Part shown: piece after piece, positions 7,781-15,802 of the stretch | How the letters are laid out: the number at the start of each line of letters is the position of its first letter | How positions within the stretch are numbered: position 1 is the stretch's first letter | NCBI RefSeq assembly: GCF_009765775.1 | Contig: NZ_LMUU01000036.1 | Span: forward strand, 1 to 43,812 | Reading direction: 5' to 3' | Length of the DNA: 43,812 nucleotides | DNA from: Beijerinckia sp. L45 | Lineage (GTDB): Bacteria > Pseudomonadota > Alphaproteobacteria > Rhizobiales > Beijerinckiaceae | Program-made: the position numbers and the translations under genes | Notes under the pieces: generated by a model | What the model was told of the DNA's origin: nothing | Seen by the model: the letters and a program-made list of their open reading frames with translations, nothing else | Databases searched by the model: none

Positions 7781-9412
7781 CTAATCGATCGGCGCCACCG
7801 CGTAAGGATTGCTGCCCTTGGCCTGGCGCACCAGGACCGGCGTGTCGCCCGCACGCACCAACAGCCAGGTCAGGAGGGTCGCGACTGCAGCCATGATCGC
7901 GGCAACGAAGAGGATGCCCTGATAGCCGGCGCCAAATCCGTTCAAGGCAAGCGCATGCAGCGCCGCCCGCGGTGTTGCGCCGTCTACCCGGCCCGACAGA
8001 TCCCCCGCCGCGACGCTGCGGATCAACGCGACCCGCTGCGACAGAAGATCGGGCGGCAGCCCGGCCGAGACCGTCGCCGTCACCCGGCCGAAGAGGACGG
8101 CGCCGAGCGCGGCAAAGCCGATGACGATTCCGCTGAAGCGCAGGGTGCCGGAGACTCCCGACGCCATGCCCGCCCGCTCCGGCGGGATGACGCTCATGCC
8201 GACTTTGGCGATCTCGCCGTTGAGAATGCCGGCCCCAGCGCCGGCGACCAGCATTCCGCCGAGCATGGCGGCATAGCTGAAGAGCGGCGCGACGAGCGCC
8301 ATCCATAACAGCCCTGCCCCGATCAACGCCAAGCCGGCGGTGAGCAGCTGCCGCCCGGTGAAACGAAACGAGAGATGCGCGGCGACCAGACGCGGGACGA
8401 GAAACAGCGGCACCGCCATCGGCAGCATGAGAAGACCGGCGCCCTCCGGCCGATAACCCAGGCCATTCTGAAAATAGATCGGCAGATAGGTCAGCAGCGT
8501 CAGGAACGCCGCGGCAAAGGTAACCGACGCGACGCTGGCGCCGATATAGGTCGGCCGTCGAAACACCTTGAGATCGAGCATCGGACGCTGCTGCACCAAC
8601 TCTGCGACGATAAACACGGCGAACAGCGACGCGGCGGCGCCCGCCTCGACTAGGATCGGAGGGCTGGTCCAGCCTTCTGTATTGCCGGAGATAAGCGCCA
8701 GCGTGGTCAGAAACAAAAAACTGCTGAAACTGACGAAGCCCAACACATCGACCCGCGTCGCGTCGGGATCGCGGGACTCTTCGAGGGCATAGGCCGTGAT
8801 CGCGATCATCACAGCCCCCACAGGAATGTTGACGTAGAACGCCCACTCCCAGCCGAAATGCTGAGTGATGAAGCCGCCCGCGACAGGCCCCAAAGCGATC
8901 GCGATACCGATCACGGATCCCCAGAAGGCAAAGGCGCGGGCCCGCGCCGGGCCGCGAAATGAATGAGACAGCGTCGCCAGCGCGGCGCTCAGCTGCAGTG
9001 CGGCTCCGACGCCCTGCAACGCCCGGGCGCCGTTGAGCACCGTGACATTCGGTGCCGCGCCGCAGAGCAACGAAGCGACCGTAAAGATGGCGAGCCCGAT
9101 CATCAGCAAGCGTTTGCGACCATAGCGGTCGGCGAGCGCGCCAGCCGGCATCAACAAAGAGGCGAAGATGAGCGTATAGGCGCTGATAACCCACTCGATA
9201 GCGGCGAATTGCGCTTTCAGAGACTCGGCAATCGACGACAGCGAAACCGCGACGATGTTGGTGTCGAGATTGATCATGAAGGACGGGATCGAAACGCAGA
9301 GAAGGATCAGCATGACCCGCGTTTTTTCGGCGGATCTCGTGTCGACACCCGTGGGCCTCCCGACCGATCCGGCGGTTGTTTTATCGTCGAGCAGAGCATC
9401 GCGCTCGTTCAT
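7781..9412 (-). CDS. MFS exporter, DHA2 (EmrB/QacA-type) drug/proton antiporter
   Basis: 543 residues from ATG 9412, which has ACGAGGTG upstream. An in-frame ATG at 9433 is less well placed. The motifs are those of the 14-TM DHA2 group: LDTNIVAVSLSSI in TM1, motif A GALADRYGRKRLLMIG between TM2 and TM3, and the antiporter motif C GSVIGIAIALGPVAGGFI in TM5. Ten or more further hydrophobic segments follow, and a soluble loop near residue 480 (DGATPRAALHALALNGFG) precedes the last helix, as in EmrB. The substrate cannot be inferred. There is no adjoining regulator or EmrA-like membrane-fusion gene. Confidence 0.88.
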   Translation of the reverse strand: MNERDALLDDKTTAGSVGRPTGVDTRSAEKTRVMLILLCVSIPSFMINLDTNIVAVSLSSIAESLKAQFAAIEWVISAYTLIFASLLMPAGALADRYGRKRLLMIGLAIFTVASLLCGAAPNVTVLNGARALQGVGAALQLSAALATLSHSFRGPARARAFAFWGSVIGIAIALGPVAGGFITQHFGWEWAFYVNIPVGAVMIAITAYALEESRDPDATRVDVLGFVSFSSFLFLTTLALISGNTEGWTSPPILVEAGAAASLFAVFIVAELVQQRPMLDLKVFRRPTYIGASVASVTFAAAFLTLLTYLPIYFQNGLGYRPEGAGLLMLPMAVPLFLVPRLVAAHLSFRFTGRQLLTAGLALIGAGLLWMALVAPLFSYAAMLGGMLVAGAGAGILNGEIAKVGMSVIPPERAGMASGVSGTLRFSGIVIGFAALGAVLFGRVTATVSAGLPPDLLSQRVALIRSVAAGDLSGRVDGATPRAALHALALNGFGAGYQGILFVAAIMAAVATLLTWLLVRAGDTPVLVRQAKGSNPYAVAPID

Positions 9413-9508
9413 GACACACCTCGTCGCAGCCATATCCGCGTCACGCCCATATAAGGGCAATTACCCACTTATCCATGGCCATGGTGTTGTGTCGTTGGTC
9501 GCAGCTTG

Positions 9509-9538
9509 AAAAAAAGGACGGCTGCCTTCCAGCAGCCG
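9509..9538 (-). terminator. Rho-independent terminator of katA
   Basis: On the minus strand CGGCTGC (plus 9532-9538) pairs with GCAGCCG (plus 9519-9525) across a 6-base loop, with a run of seven T soon after (plus 9509-9515). It lies about 55 bases past the catalase stop. Confidence 0.8.
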
Positions 9539-9593
9539 CCCCAGATGAGAGTCGCTCGCGAGAGGCCGTAGCGTCTCGCAAGCTGATTGCAGA

Positions 9594-11063
9594 TTACTCG
9601 GCCGCCTGATGGAAGGAATCGGACTCCTTGGCGCCGGCTGCGCGGGCGGCGCGAACGCCGGCTGCATAGTCCGGATGGACCTTGTGGAAATGCGCAAGCT
9701 GACGCTCCGCGATGTCTTCCGGAATGCCGGCCATCGCATCCGCAATGTTGCCAAACAGCCGGCTCTTCTGGCCCTCGTCGAAGAGGTTGAACAGCGCCGT
9801 CACCTGGCTGTAATCGTCGTTGCCGTCGCGGTGGTTGTAATGCGCGGCGTCCCCGATGATGCGCAGCGGCGGCTCGGCGACCGACGGATCTTCCTTCGGG
9901 CCGTCGACCGAATTCGGCTCGTAATAGGCGTCCGGGTTGGTCGGGTTCGGGCGGAAGTTCAGCGCGCCGTCCTTGTGATAGGTATTGACCGCGACGATCG
10001 GGCGGTTGACCGGCAGAGCCTCGTAATGCGTGCCGATGCGATAGCGATGCGCGTCGGCGTAGGAGAACACGCGGGCCTGCAGCATCTTGTCCGGCGAGAA
10101 GCCGATGCCGGGCACGACGTTCGACGGTGAGAAGGCGGCCTGCTCGATCTCGTTGAAGTAGTTTTCCGGATTGCGGTTCAGCTCGAGAATGCCGACGTCG
10201 ATCATCGGATATTCAGAATGCGGCCACACCTTGGTGAGGTCGAACGGGTTGTAGGTCGTCTTCTCCGCGTCGAGCTCGGGCATTACCTGAATCTGCATCT
10301 TCCACTTCGGGAATTCGCCCTTCTCGATGCCGCCGAACAGCGCTTCCTGATAGCTCTCGCGGGTCTTGGCGATCACGTCGTTGCCCTGGGCATTCGTATA
10401 ATACGTATGGCCCTGCATAGTCTTGAAGTGGAACTTCACCCAGTGGCGGACGCCGTCCTTGTTCCAGAAGGAGAAGGTGTGCGAGCCGTAGCCGTTCATG
10501 AACATCGGCGCGGTCGGCAGACCGCGATCGGACATCAGGATGGTGACCTGATGCAGGCTCTCAGGCGAGAGCGACCAGAAATCCCACATCGCGGTGGGCG
10601 AGCGCATGTTGGTCTTGGGGTGGCGCTTCTGCGTGTGGATGAAGTCCGGGAACTTCATCGGGTCGCGGACGAAGAATACCGGCGTGTTGTTGCCGACGAG
10701 ATCCCAGTTGCCCTGCTTGGTGTAAAATTTCAGCGCGAAGCCGCGGACGTCGCGTTCGGCATCGGCGGCGCCGGCTTCGCCAGCCACCGTCGAGAAGCGA
10801 GCGAGCATCTCGGTCTTGGTGCCGGGCTCGAACACTTTCGCCAGCGTGTATTGCGAAATGTCGTTGGTGATGGTCAGCGTGCCGAACGCGCCCCAGCCCT
10901 TGGCATGAACGACACGCTCCGGAATACGCTCGCGGTTCTGATGGGCCAGCTTTTCCAGCAGAATGTAATCTTCGAGAAGAACCGGGCCGCGCGGACCCGC
11001 GGTCAGTGAGTTCTGATTGTCGACAACCGGCTTACCGGCTGTCGTGGTGAGGATCTCGGCCAT
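9594..11063 (-). CDS. katA: Monofunctional haem catalase, small-subunit (KatA) type
   Basis: 489 residues, the usual size of clade 3 small-subunit catalases. It converts hydrogen peroxide to water and oxygen. The distal haem His lies in ERVVHAKG (His53), the distal Asn in the [17 protein letters not shown] segment, and the proximal haem Tyr in [15 protein letters not shown] (about residue 336). NADPH-site and core stretches such as [10 protein letters not shown] and [14 protein letters not shown] are intact. It is divergent from oxyR with 119 bp between the start codons and a palindrome in the gap, the classic arrangement for peroxide induction by OxyR. Confidence 0.96.
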   Translation of the reverse strand: MAEILTTTAGKPVVDNQNSLTAGPRGPVLLEDYILLEKLAHQNRERIPERVVHAKGWGAFGTLTITNDISQYTLAKVFEPGTKTEMLARFSTVAGEAGAADAERDVRGFALKFYTKQGNWDLVGNNTPVFFVRDPMKFPDFIHTQKRHPKTNMRSPTAMWDFWSLSPESLHQVTILMSDRGLPTAPMFMNGYGSHTFSFWNKDGVRHWVKFHFKTMQGHTYYTNAQGNDVIAKTRESYQEALFGGIEKGEFPKWKMQIQVMPELDAEKTTYNPFDLTKVWPHSEYPMIDVGILELNRNPENYFNEIEQAAFSPSNVVPGIGFSPDKMLQARVFSYADAHRYRIGTHYEALPVNRPIVAVNTYHKDGALNFRPNPTNPDAYYEPNSVDGPKEDPSVAEPPLRIIGDAAHYNHRDGNDDYSQVTALFNLFDEGQKSRLFGNIADAMAGIPEDIAERQLAHFHKVHPDYAAGVRAARAAGAKESDSFHQAAE

Positions 11064-11115
11064 CGGAATTTCCTAAGTGGTGGAAGACTGGAATAGCTTT
11101 AAAGACGGGAGAGCC

Positions 11116-11139
11116 ATAGATCAAATCGATTGTATCTAT
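11116..11139. promoter_or_regulatory. Candidate OxyR operator between katA and oxyR
   Basis: A 24-bp dyad: ATAGAT at 11116-11121 and ATCTAT at 11134-11139 flank the central palindrome AATCGATT (11124-11131). ATAG and CTAT half-sites are those known for OxyR. The spacing (outer arms, with ATAG-N7-CGAT on each strand) is close to, not identical with, the ATAG-N7-CTAT consensus. It is 53 bp from the katA start and 44 bp from the oxyR start, suiting control of both genes. Confidence 0.7.
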
Positions 11140-11182
11140 GATATCGATCGGGTGGGCCGATGGCTCTAGGAACTTCTCAGGC

Positions 11183-12091
11183 ATGAATCTTCGCGATCTC
11201 CGCTACATCGTCGCGGTCGCAGACCACGCGCATTTCGGGCGCGCGGCGGTCGCCTGTGCGGTCAGCCAACCGACGCTCAGCGGCCAGATTCTCAAGCTTG
11301 AAAAAGAGCTTGGCGTCGAGTTGTTTGAACGCGTCGGCAAGACCATCCGCCTGACGAATGCCGGCGTCCCGGTGCTGGAACATGCCCGCCGTGCCGTAAC
11401 AGCCGCCGACGACGTCCTGGCTGCCGCGGCTGTGCACCGGGACCCGAAGGCGGCGCCGCTTCGGCTGGGCATCATTCCTACGCTGGCACCCTACCTCATG
11501 CCGATCGTCTTGCCCGTCGTCCGCGAGCGCCTGCAAGGCCTTCATCTGACCTTGGTCGAGGATCTGACCAGCCGCCTGACCGATCCGATCCTGCAGGGCG
11601 ACCTCGATGCGGCCCTGATCGCGTCGGAGCCGAACGAGGCAGGCCTGCGCGACGACGTGCTGTTCGACGAGCCGTTTTGGCTGGTCATGCCGAAGGATCA
11701 TCTTTTGGCGCGTCAGACGACGATCGCGGCCGCCGACATCGATGCCACCGCTCTTCTCCTGCTCCGCGACGGCCATTGTCTGCGTGATCAGGCACTTGCG
11801 CTTTGCGAACGCCAGGATCTCGGCGGCCGCGCGATGGCCGACATGCGCGCCACCAGCCTCGATACCCTGATCCACATGGTCGATGCCGGCTATGGTCTGA
11901 CCCTGATGCCGCATCTTGCGATCGCCCGCGATGTTCCGCTTCCGAAAAACCTCGTCGCACGCCGACTTGCAGGCCCGCAGACGTCACGCGGAATCAGAAT
12001 GGTGTCGCGCCCGGGAAGCGCACGCCGTGTGACGATCGACAGGCTTGCCGGTCTGGTGCGCGACTGCGTCGCAGATGTTATGGATCGATAG
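11183..12091 (+). CDS. oxyR: Hydrogen peroxide-sensing LysR-type regulator OxyR
   Basis: 302 residues from ATG 11183. An in-frame ATG at 11138 would overlap the operator and add residues unlike any LysR N-terminus. The winged helix occupies residues 1-60 (MNLRDLRYIVAVADHAHFGRAA start, SQPTLSGQILKLEKELG recognition region). The effector domain follows from about 90. The redox cysteines fall at exactly 199 and 208 (DGHCLRDQ ... LALC), the same numbers as in Escherichia coli OxyR, with the conserved GHCLRDQ context. It senses peroxide through the C199-C208 disulphide and most likely controls the divergent katA and itself. Confidence 0.95.
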   Translation: MNLRDLRYIVAVADHAHFGRAAVACAVSQPTLSGQILKLEKELGVELFERVGKTIRLTNAGVPVLEHARRAVTAADDVLAAAAVHRDPKAAPLRLGIIPTLAPYLMPIVLPVVRERLQGLHLTLVEDLTSRLTDPILQGDLDAALIASEPNEAGLRDDVLFDEPFWLVMPKDHLLARQTTIAAADIDATALLLLRDGHCLRDQALALCERQDLGGRAMADMRATSLDTLIHMVDAGYGLTLMPHLAIARDVPLPKNLVARRLAGPQTSRGIRMVSRPGSARRVTIDRLAGLVRDCVADVMDR

Positions 12092-12132
12092 TGATTTGCA
12101 CAAAAGGTGCGCAGACAAAGCATGGCTAAGAG

Positions 12133-12222
12133 CGCGCCACTGCGAAGACGCGTCACCGAACAGGCAGCTACCCGCAATCGCAGGCGTAGACCGTTCGATT
12201 GATCTGCGTCTTCGTAGGCGCG
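12133..12222. other. Long potential stem-loop between oxyR and marR
   Basis: The arms 12133-12151 and 12206-12222 can pair over 17 bp: CGCGCC with GGCGCG, then a 2-base bulge, then TGCGAAGACGC with GCGTCTTCGTA (one G-U). The 54-base loop can form a small inner helix (CTAC/GTAG). It fills most of the 184-bp gap. No U-run follows, so it is not a standard terminator. It could be a 5'-leader structure of the MarR gene, a small RNA or a binding site. None of these is proven. Confidence 0.35.
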
Positions 12223-12275
12223 ATCCTTGCTTTGAGAACAGGCTTGTGCCTCTATTGGGAGACAGTGGAGACATC

Positions 12276-12767
12276 ATGGTAGCCAAGACGCCGTCTGTCG
12301 GTCCGGCCTTCTGCAGCAACAGCGTTTTGCGTAAAGCAACACGCCGCCTTGGCCAGCTTTTCGACGACGTGATCGAGCCGAGCGGTCTCAAAGCCACGCA
12401 ACATGGCCTCCTCGCCCATATCAAGATGCTCAACGCCCCAACGATCAAGGAACTCGCCGACAACCTGGTGATGGATCTGTCGGCGCTCGGGCATACGCTG
12501 AAACCCCTGGAGCGCGACGGCTATGTCGCGCTGGTGCGCGATGAACGCGATCGCCGCGCCAAGCGCGTGACCCTGACGCGGATCGGTGAAGCGAAACTGG
12601 AAGAGATGACCAAGCTCTGGCGAACCGCGCAGGTCCGCTTCGAGGCCGCGTTCGGCCAGCGCAAGGCCGAGAAACTGCGGAAGGCGCTCAGTCTTCTGGC
12701 TTCGGAAGATTTTAGCGAAGCCTTCCTGACGGCGACGAAGGTCCGGCGCCCCGATCGCGGCGCCTAG
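12276..12767 (+). CDS. MarR-family transcriptional regulator
   Basis: 163 residues from ATG 12276, with GTGGAGACATC upstream. An earlier in-frame start would read through the preceding non-coding DNA. The winged helix is clear: GLKATQHGLLAHI, then TIKELADNLVMDLSALGHTLKPLERDGYVALVRDERDRRAKRV, the usual MarR recognition helix plus DxRRAKR wing. One Cys near the N-terminus (FCSN, residue 13) could allow thiol-based sensing, but this is only a possibility. It is followed after 22 bp by an NADPH-dependent reductase, probably its target in the same operon. Confidence 0.88.
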   Translation: MVAKTPSVGPAFCSNSVLRKATRRLGQLFDDVIEPSGLKATQHGLLAHIKMLNAPTIKELADNLVMDLSALGHTLKPLERDGYVALVRDERDRRAKRVTLTRIGEAKLEEMTKLWRTAQVRFEAAFGQRKAEKLRKALSLLASEDFSEAFLTATKVRRPDRGA

Positions 12768-12789
12768 GCGCCTGAACCCCGAGAAATCC

Positions 12790-13785
12790 ATGACCGATAA
12801 CAAGCGTGTGGTCCTGGCCTCGCGGCCGAACCCGAATGTCAGCCTCGACAATTTCCGTCTGGAAACAGCGGCCCTGACGCCGCTCGGCGACGGTGAGGTG
12901 CGGGTCCGCAACCACTATCTCTCGCTCGATCCCTACATGCGCGGCCGGATGAGCGATGCCAAAAACTACGCCGCTCCTCAAGCGCTCGACGCGGTGATGA
13001 TCGGCGGCACCGTCGGCGACGTCGTGGAATCCCGGAACCCGGCCTGGACCGTCGGCGACAAGGTCGTGGGGATCGGTGGCTGGCAGGAGTTTACGACATC
13101 CGCGGGCGCGGACATGCGGAAGATTCAAGGCACGGCGATCCCCTTGTCGGCCTATCTCGGCAGCGTCGGCATGCCCGGCGTCACAGCCTGGTACGGCCTC
13201 AATCGAATCTGTAAGGTGACAGCCGGCGAGACGATCGTCGTCAGTGCCGCCAGCGGCGCGGTCGGCAGCGTCGTCGGCCAGCTCGCGAAGATGAAGGGCG
13301 CGCGTGTCGTGGGCATCGCCGGTGGACCTGAGAAATGCGCCTACGTCACAGAGACGCTCGGCTTCGATGCCTGCGTCGACTACAAGGCCGGCGCGCTCGA
13401 CAGCGACCTCGAGGCGGCGACGCCTAAGGGCATCGATGCCTATTTCGAGAACGTCGGCGGCGAGGCGACGAAGGTGGTGATCCAGCGGATCAACGCGTTC
13501 GGCCGTATCGCCGTCTGCGGCCTGATCTCGATCTACGACAATACCGCCCCGACAGCGATCGATTTCCGCCGCGTGCTCATCCAGCGCCTCACCATCGAAG
13601 GCTTCATCGTCTCCGAGCACATGGAGGTCTGGCCCGAGGCACTCAAGGAACTCGGCGCCCTCGTCGCGACCGGTAAACTGCAGTTCCGCGAAAGCATCGC
13701 CGATGGTCTGGCATCGGCGCCGGAAGCGTTCCTCGGCCTGTTGAAAGGCAAAAACTTCGGCAAGCAGTTGGTCAAACTGATCTAG
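12790..13785 (+). CDS. NADP-dependent medium-chain reductase (alkenal/one or curcumin reductase-like)
   Basis: 331 residues, zinc-free MDR superfamily. The N-terminal LRNHYLSLDPYMRGRM segment (here VRNHYLSLDPYMRGRM, about 38-53), the Rossmann loop SAASGAVGSVVGQLAK (about 152-167) and DAYFENVGGEA (about 217-227) are typical of the leukotriene-B4-dehydrogenase/CurA group, which reduces alpha,beta-unsaturated carbonyls with NADPH. The zinc ligands of alcohol dehydrogenases are absent, as expected. Following a MarR gene by 22 bp, it is a plausible electrophile-detoxifying enzyme under MarR control. The true substrate is unknown. Confidence 0.87.
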   Translation: MTDNKRVVLASRPNPNVSLDNFRLETAALTPLGDGEVRVRNHYLSLDPYMRGRMSDAKNYAAPQALDAVMIGGTVGDVVESRNPAWTVGDKVVGIGGWQEFTTSAGADMRKIQGTAIPLSAYLGSVGMPGVTAWYGLNRICKVTAGETIVVSAASGAVGSVVGQLAKMKGARVVGIAGGPEKCAYVTETLGFDACVDYKAGALDSDLEAATPKGIDAYFENVGGEATKVVIQRINAFGRIAVCGLISIYDNTAPTAIDFRRVLIQRLTIEGFIVSEHMEVWPEALKELGALVATGKLQFRESIADGLASAPEAFLGLLKGKNFGKQLVKLI

Positions 13786-13848
13786 CGGACAGGCTCCTTT
13801 CGCACTGCACACTCTTGCCTTCCCGATCTGCTCGGGCGACAAGCGGGC

Positions 13849-15741
13849 GTGCTCCACATCAATGACATAACGCTCCGCCTCGGGCCGCGCGTCCTGTTCG
13901 ACAAGGCCAGTGCCGCCCTCCCCGAGGGTGCGCGCATCGGCTTCGTCGGCCGCAACGGGACCGGCAAGACCACCCTTTTCAAGATGATCGCCGACGAGCT
14001 GTCGCCGGACACGGGCTCGCTGACGCTGCCGAAGCAGATGCGGCTCGGCCGTGTCGAGCAGGAGGCCCCCGGCGGTCCCGGCACGCTGATCGACTTCGTG
14101 CTCGCCGCCGACGTCGAGCGGACGACCCTGTTGGAAGAGTCGGAGACCGCGACCGACCCGCAGCGCATCGCCGACATCCACACGCGCCTGATCGACATGA
14201 ACGCCCATGCCGCCCCGGCCCGCGCCGCCCGTATTCTCGCCGGCCTCGGCTTCGACGTCGTGGCGCAGTCCCGCTCGCTGAGCGAGTTCTCCGGCGGTTG
14301 GCGCATGCGCGTCGCGCTGGCGGCCGTGCTGTTCTCCGAGCCGGACCTGCTGCTCCTCGACGAGCCGACCAACTATCTCGATCTCGAAGGCACGCTCTGG
14401 CTGATCGATTATCTCCAGCGCTATCCCGCGACCATCTTCGTCATCAGCCATGATCGCGACATGCTGGACGCCGTGTGCGACCACATCCTGCATCTCAACC
14501 ATTCCAAGCTGACGCTGTGGACCGGCAACTACACAAGCTTCGAGAAGCAGCGCCGCGAGCAGCAGGCGATCGAGGCCAAGCACAAGAAGAAGCAGGACGA
14601 ACAGCGCAAGCATCTGCAAGGCTTCGTCGACCGCTTCAGGGCTTCCGCCACAAAGGCCGCCCAGGCGCAGTCGCGCATCAAAATGCTGGCCCGGATGGAG
14701 CCCATATCGGCGATGATGGACGGTGGCGTGCTGCCCTTCCACCTGCCCTCGCCGGAAAAGCCGCTGAAGCCGCCGATCATTGCGATGGACCACGCCAGCG
14801 TCGGCTACGACGGCAAGGCGATCCTCAAAAACCTCAATCTCGTCATCGCCGACGACGACCGCATCGGCCTGCTTGGCTCGAACGGCAACGGCAAATCGAC
14901 CTTCGCCAAGCTCGTCGCCGGCCGGCTCAGCGCGATGGAGGGCACCGTCAAGCGCTCCGGCAAGATGGAAGTCGGCTTCTTCGCCCAGCATCAGGTCGAC
15001 GATCTCGACGAGCGCGCGACGCCCTACCAGTGCATCCAGCCGCTGATGAAGGGCGCCAGCGAGGCGCAGATCCGCGGCAAGTGCGCCCAGCTCGGCTTTC
15101 CCAACGTCAAAGCCGACACCAAGGTGGCGATGCTCTCGGGCGGCGAAAAGGCGCGCCTGCTGATGGGGCTCTCGACCTTCAACGGCCCGCACCTGCTGAT
15201 CCTCGACGAACCGACCAACCATCTCGACATCGACAGCCGTGCCGCCCTCATCGAGGCGATCAACGAGTACACCGGTGCAGTGATCCTGGTATCGCATGAT
15301 CGCTATCTGCTCGACGCCTGCGCCGACCGCCTCTGGCAGGTCGCCGATGGCAGCGTGACGCCCTACGAGGGCGACATGGACGACTACAAGGCTATGATCC
15401 TCAGCGCGACGAGCGACAGCAAGCCCAAGAAGAAGGCGCAGCAGAAAGCCGAAACTGCGCAAGCCAACGTCGTGCAACTGGCCGCCGTGGCGGCCAAGCC
15501 AGCGCCACCGCGGTCGGTCATCCCCGTGAAGAAGCGGCTTGCCGCCGTCGAGGAAAAGATCGCGCAGTTCCAGGGTTTCATCGCCCGTATCGACAAGGCG
15601 CTGTCCGATCGTGACGCCTTCATCAGCCAGCCGACGCGGGCGGCCCAGCTTGCCAAGCAGCGGGTCGACCTCGCCAAAGCTCTGGCGGTGGCCGAGGACG
15701 ACTGGCTTATGCTGAGCGCCGAGCAGGACGCCGCACAGTGA
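13849..15741 (+). CDS. ABC-F family ATPase (ribosome-associated type)
   Basis: 630 residues from GTG 13849. There are two nucleotide-binding domains on one chain and no membrane segments. Walker A 1 is GRNGTGKTT (about 34-42), signature 1 SEFSGGWRMRVALA, Walker B 1 LLLLDEPTNYLD; Walker A 2 is GSNGNGKST, signature 2 LSGGEKARLLMG, Walker B 2 LLILDEPTNHLD. The linker between them is Lys/Gln-rich (about 240-285), and a C-terminal coiled coil follows a Lys/Ala-rich spacer, as in YheS/Uup. ABC-F proteins act on translating ribosomes. It is not clearly EttA, and I give no symbol. Confidence 0.93.
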   Translation: MLHINDITLRLGPRVLFDKASAALPEGARIGFVGRNGTGKTTLFKMIADELSPDTGSLTLPKQMRLGRVEQEAPGGPGTLIDFVLAADVERTTLLEESETATDPQRIADIHTRLIDMNAHAAPARAARILAGLGFDVVAQSRSLSEFSGGWRMRVALAAVLFSEPDLLLLDEPTNYLDLEGTLWLIDYLQRYPATIFVISHDRDMLDAVCDHILHLNHSKLTLWTGNYTSFEKQRREQQAIEAKHKKKQDEQRKHLQGFVDRFRASATKAAQAQSRIKMLARMEPISAMMDGGVLPFHLPSPEKPLKPPIIAMDHASVGYDGKAILKNLNLVIADDDRIGLLGSNGNGKSTFAKLVAGRLSAMEGTVKRSGKMEVGFFAQHQVDDLDERATPYQCIQPLMKGASEAQIRGKCAQLGFPNVKADTKVAMLSGGEKARLLMGLSTFNGPHLLILDEPTNHLDIDSRAALIEAINEYTGAVILVSHDRYLLDACADRLWQVADGSVTPYEGDMDDYKAMILSATSDSKPKKKAQQKAETAQANVVQLAAVAAKPAPPRSVIPVKKRLAAVEEKIAQFQGFIARIDKALSDRDAFISQPTRAAQLAKQRVDLAKALAVAEDDWLMLSAEQDAAQ

Positions 15742-15802
15742 TACGCGCCGGGCGCCGACCGTTCGTGCTTTCGGCATGGGCGGTCGGCGTATGGGACCGG
15801 CC

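Noticed and set aside
7296-9194. A 632-codon minus-strand frame over ndk and the MFS gene
   Set aside because: Shadow frame of the real transporter and kinase on the same strand. Arg-rich and without motifs.
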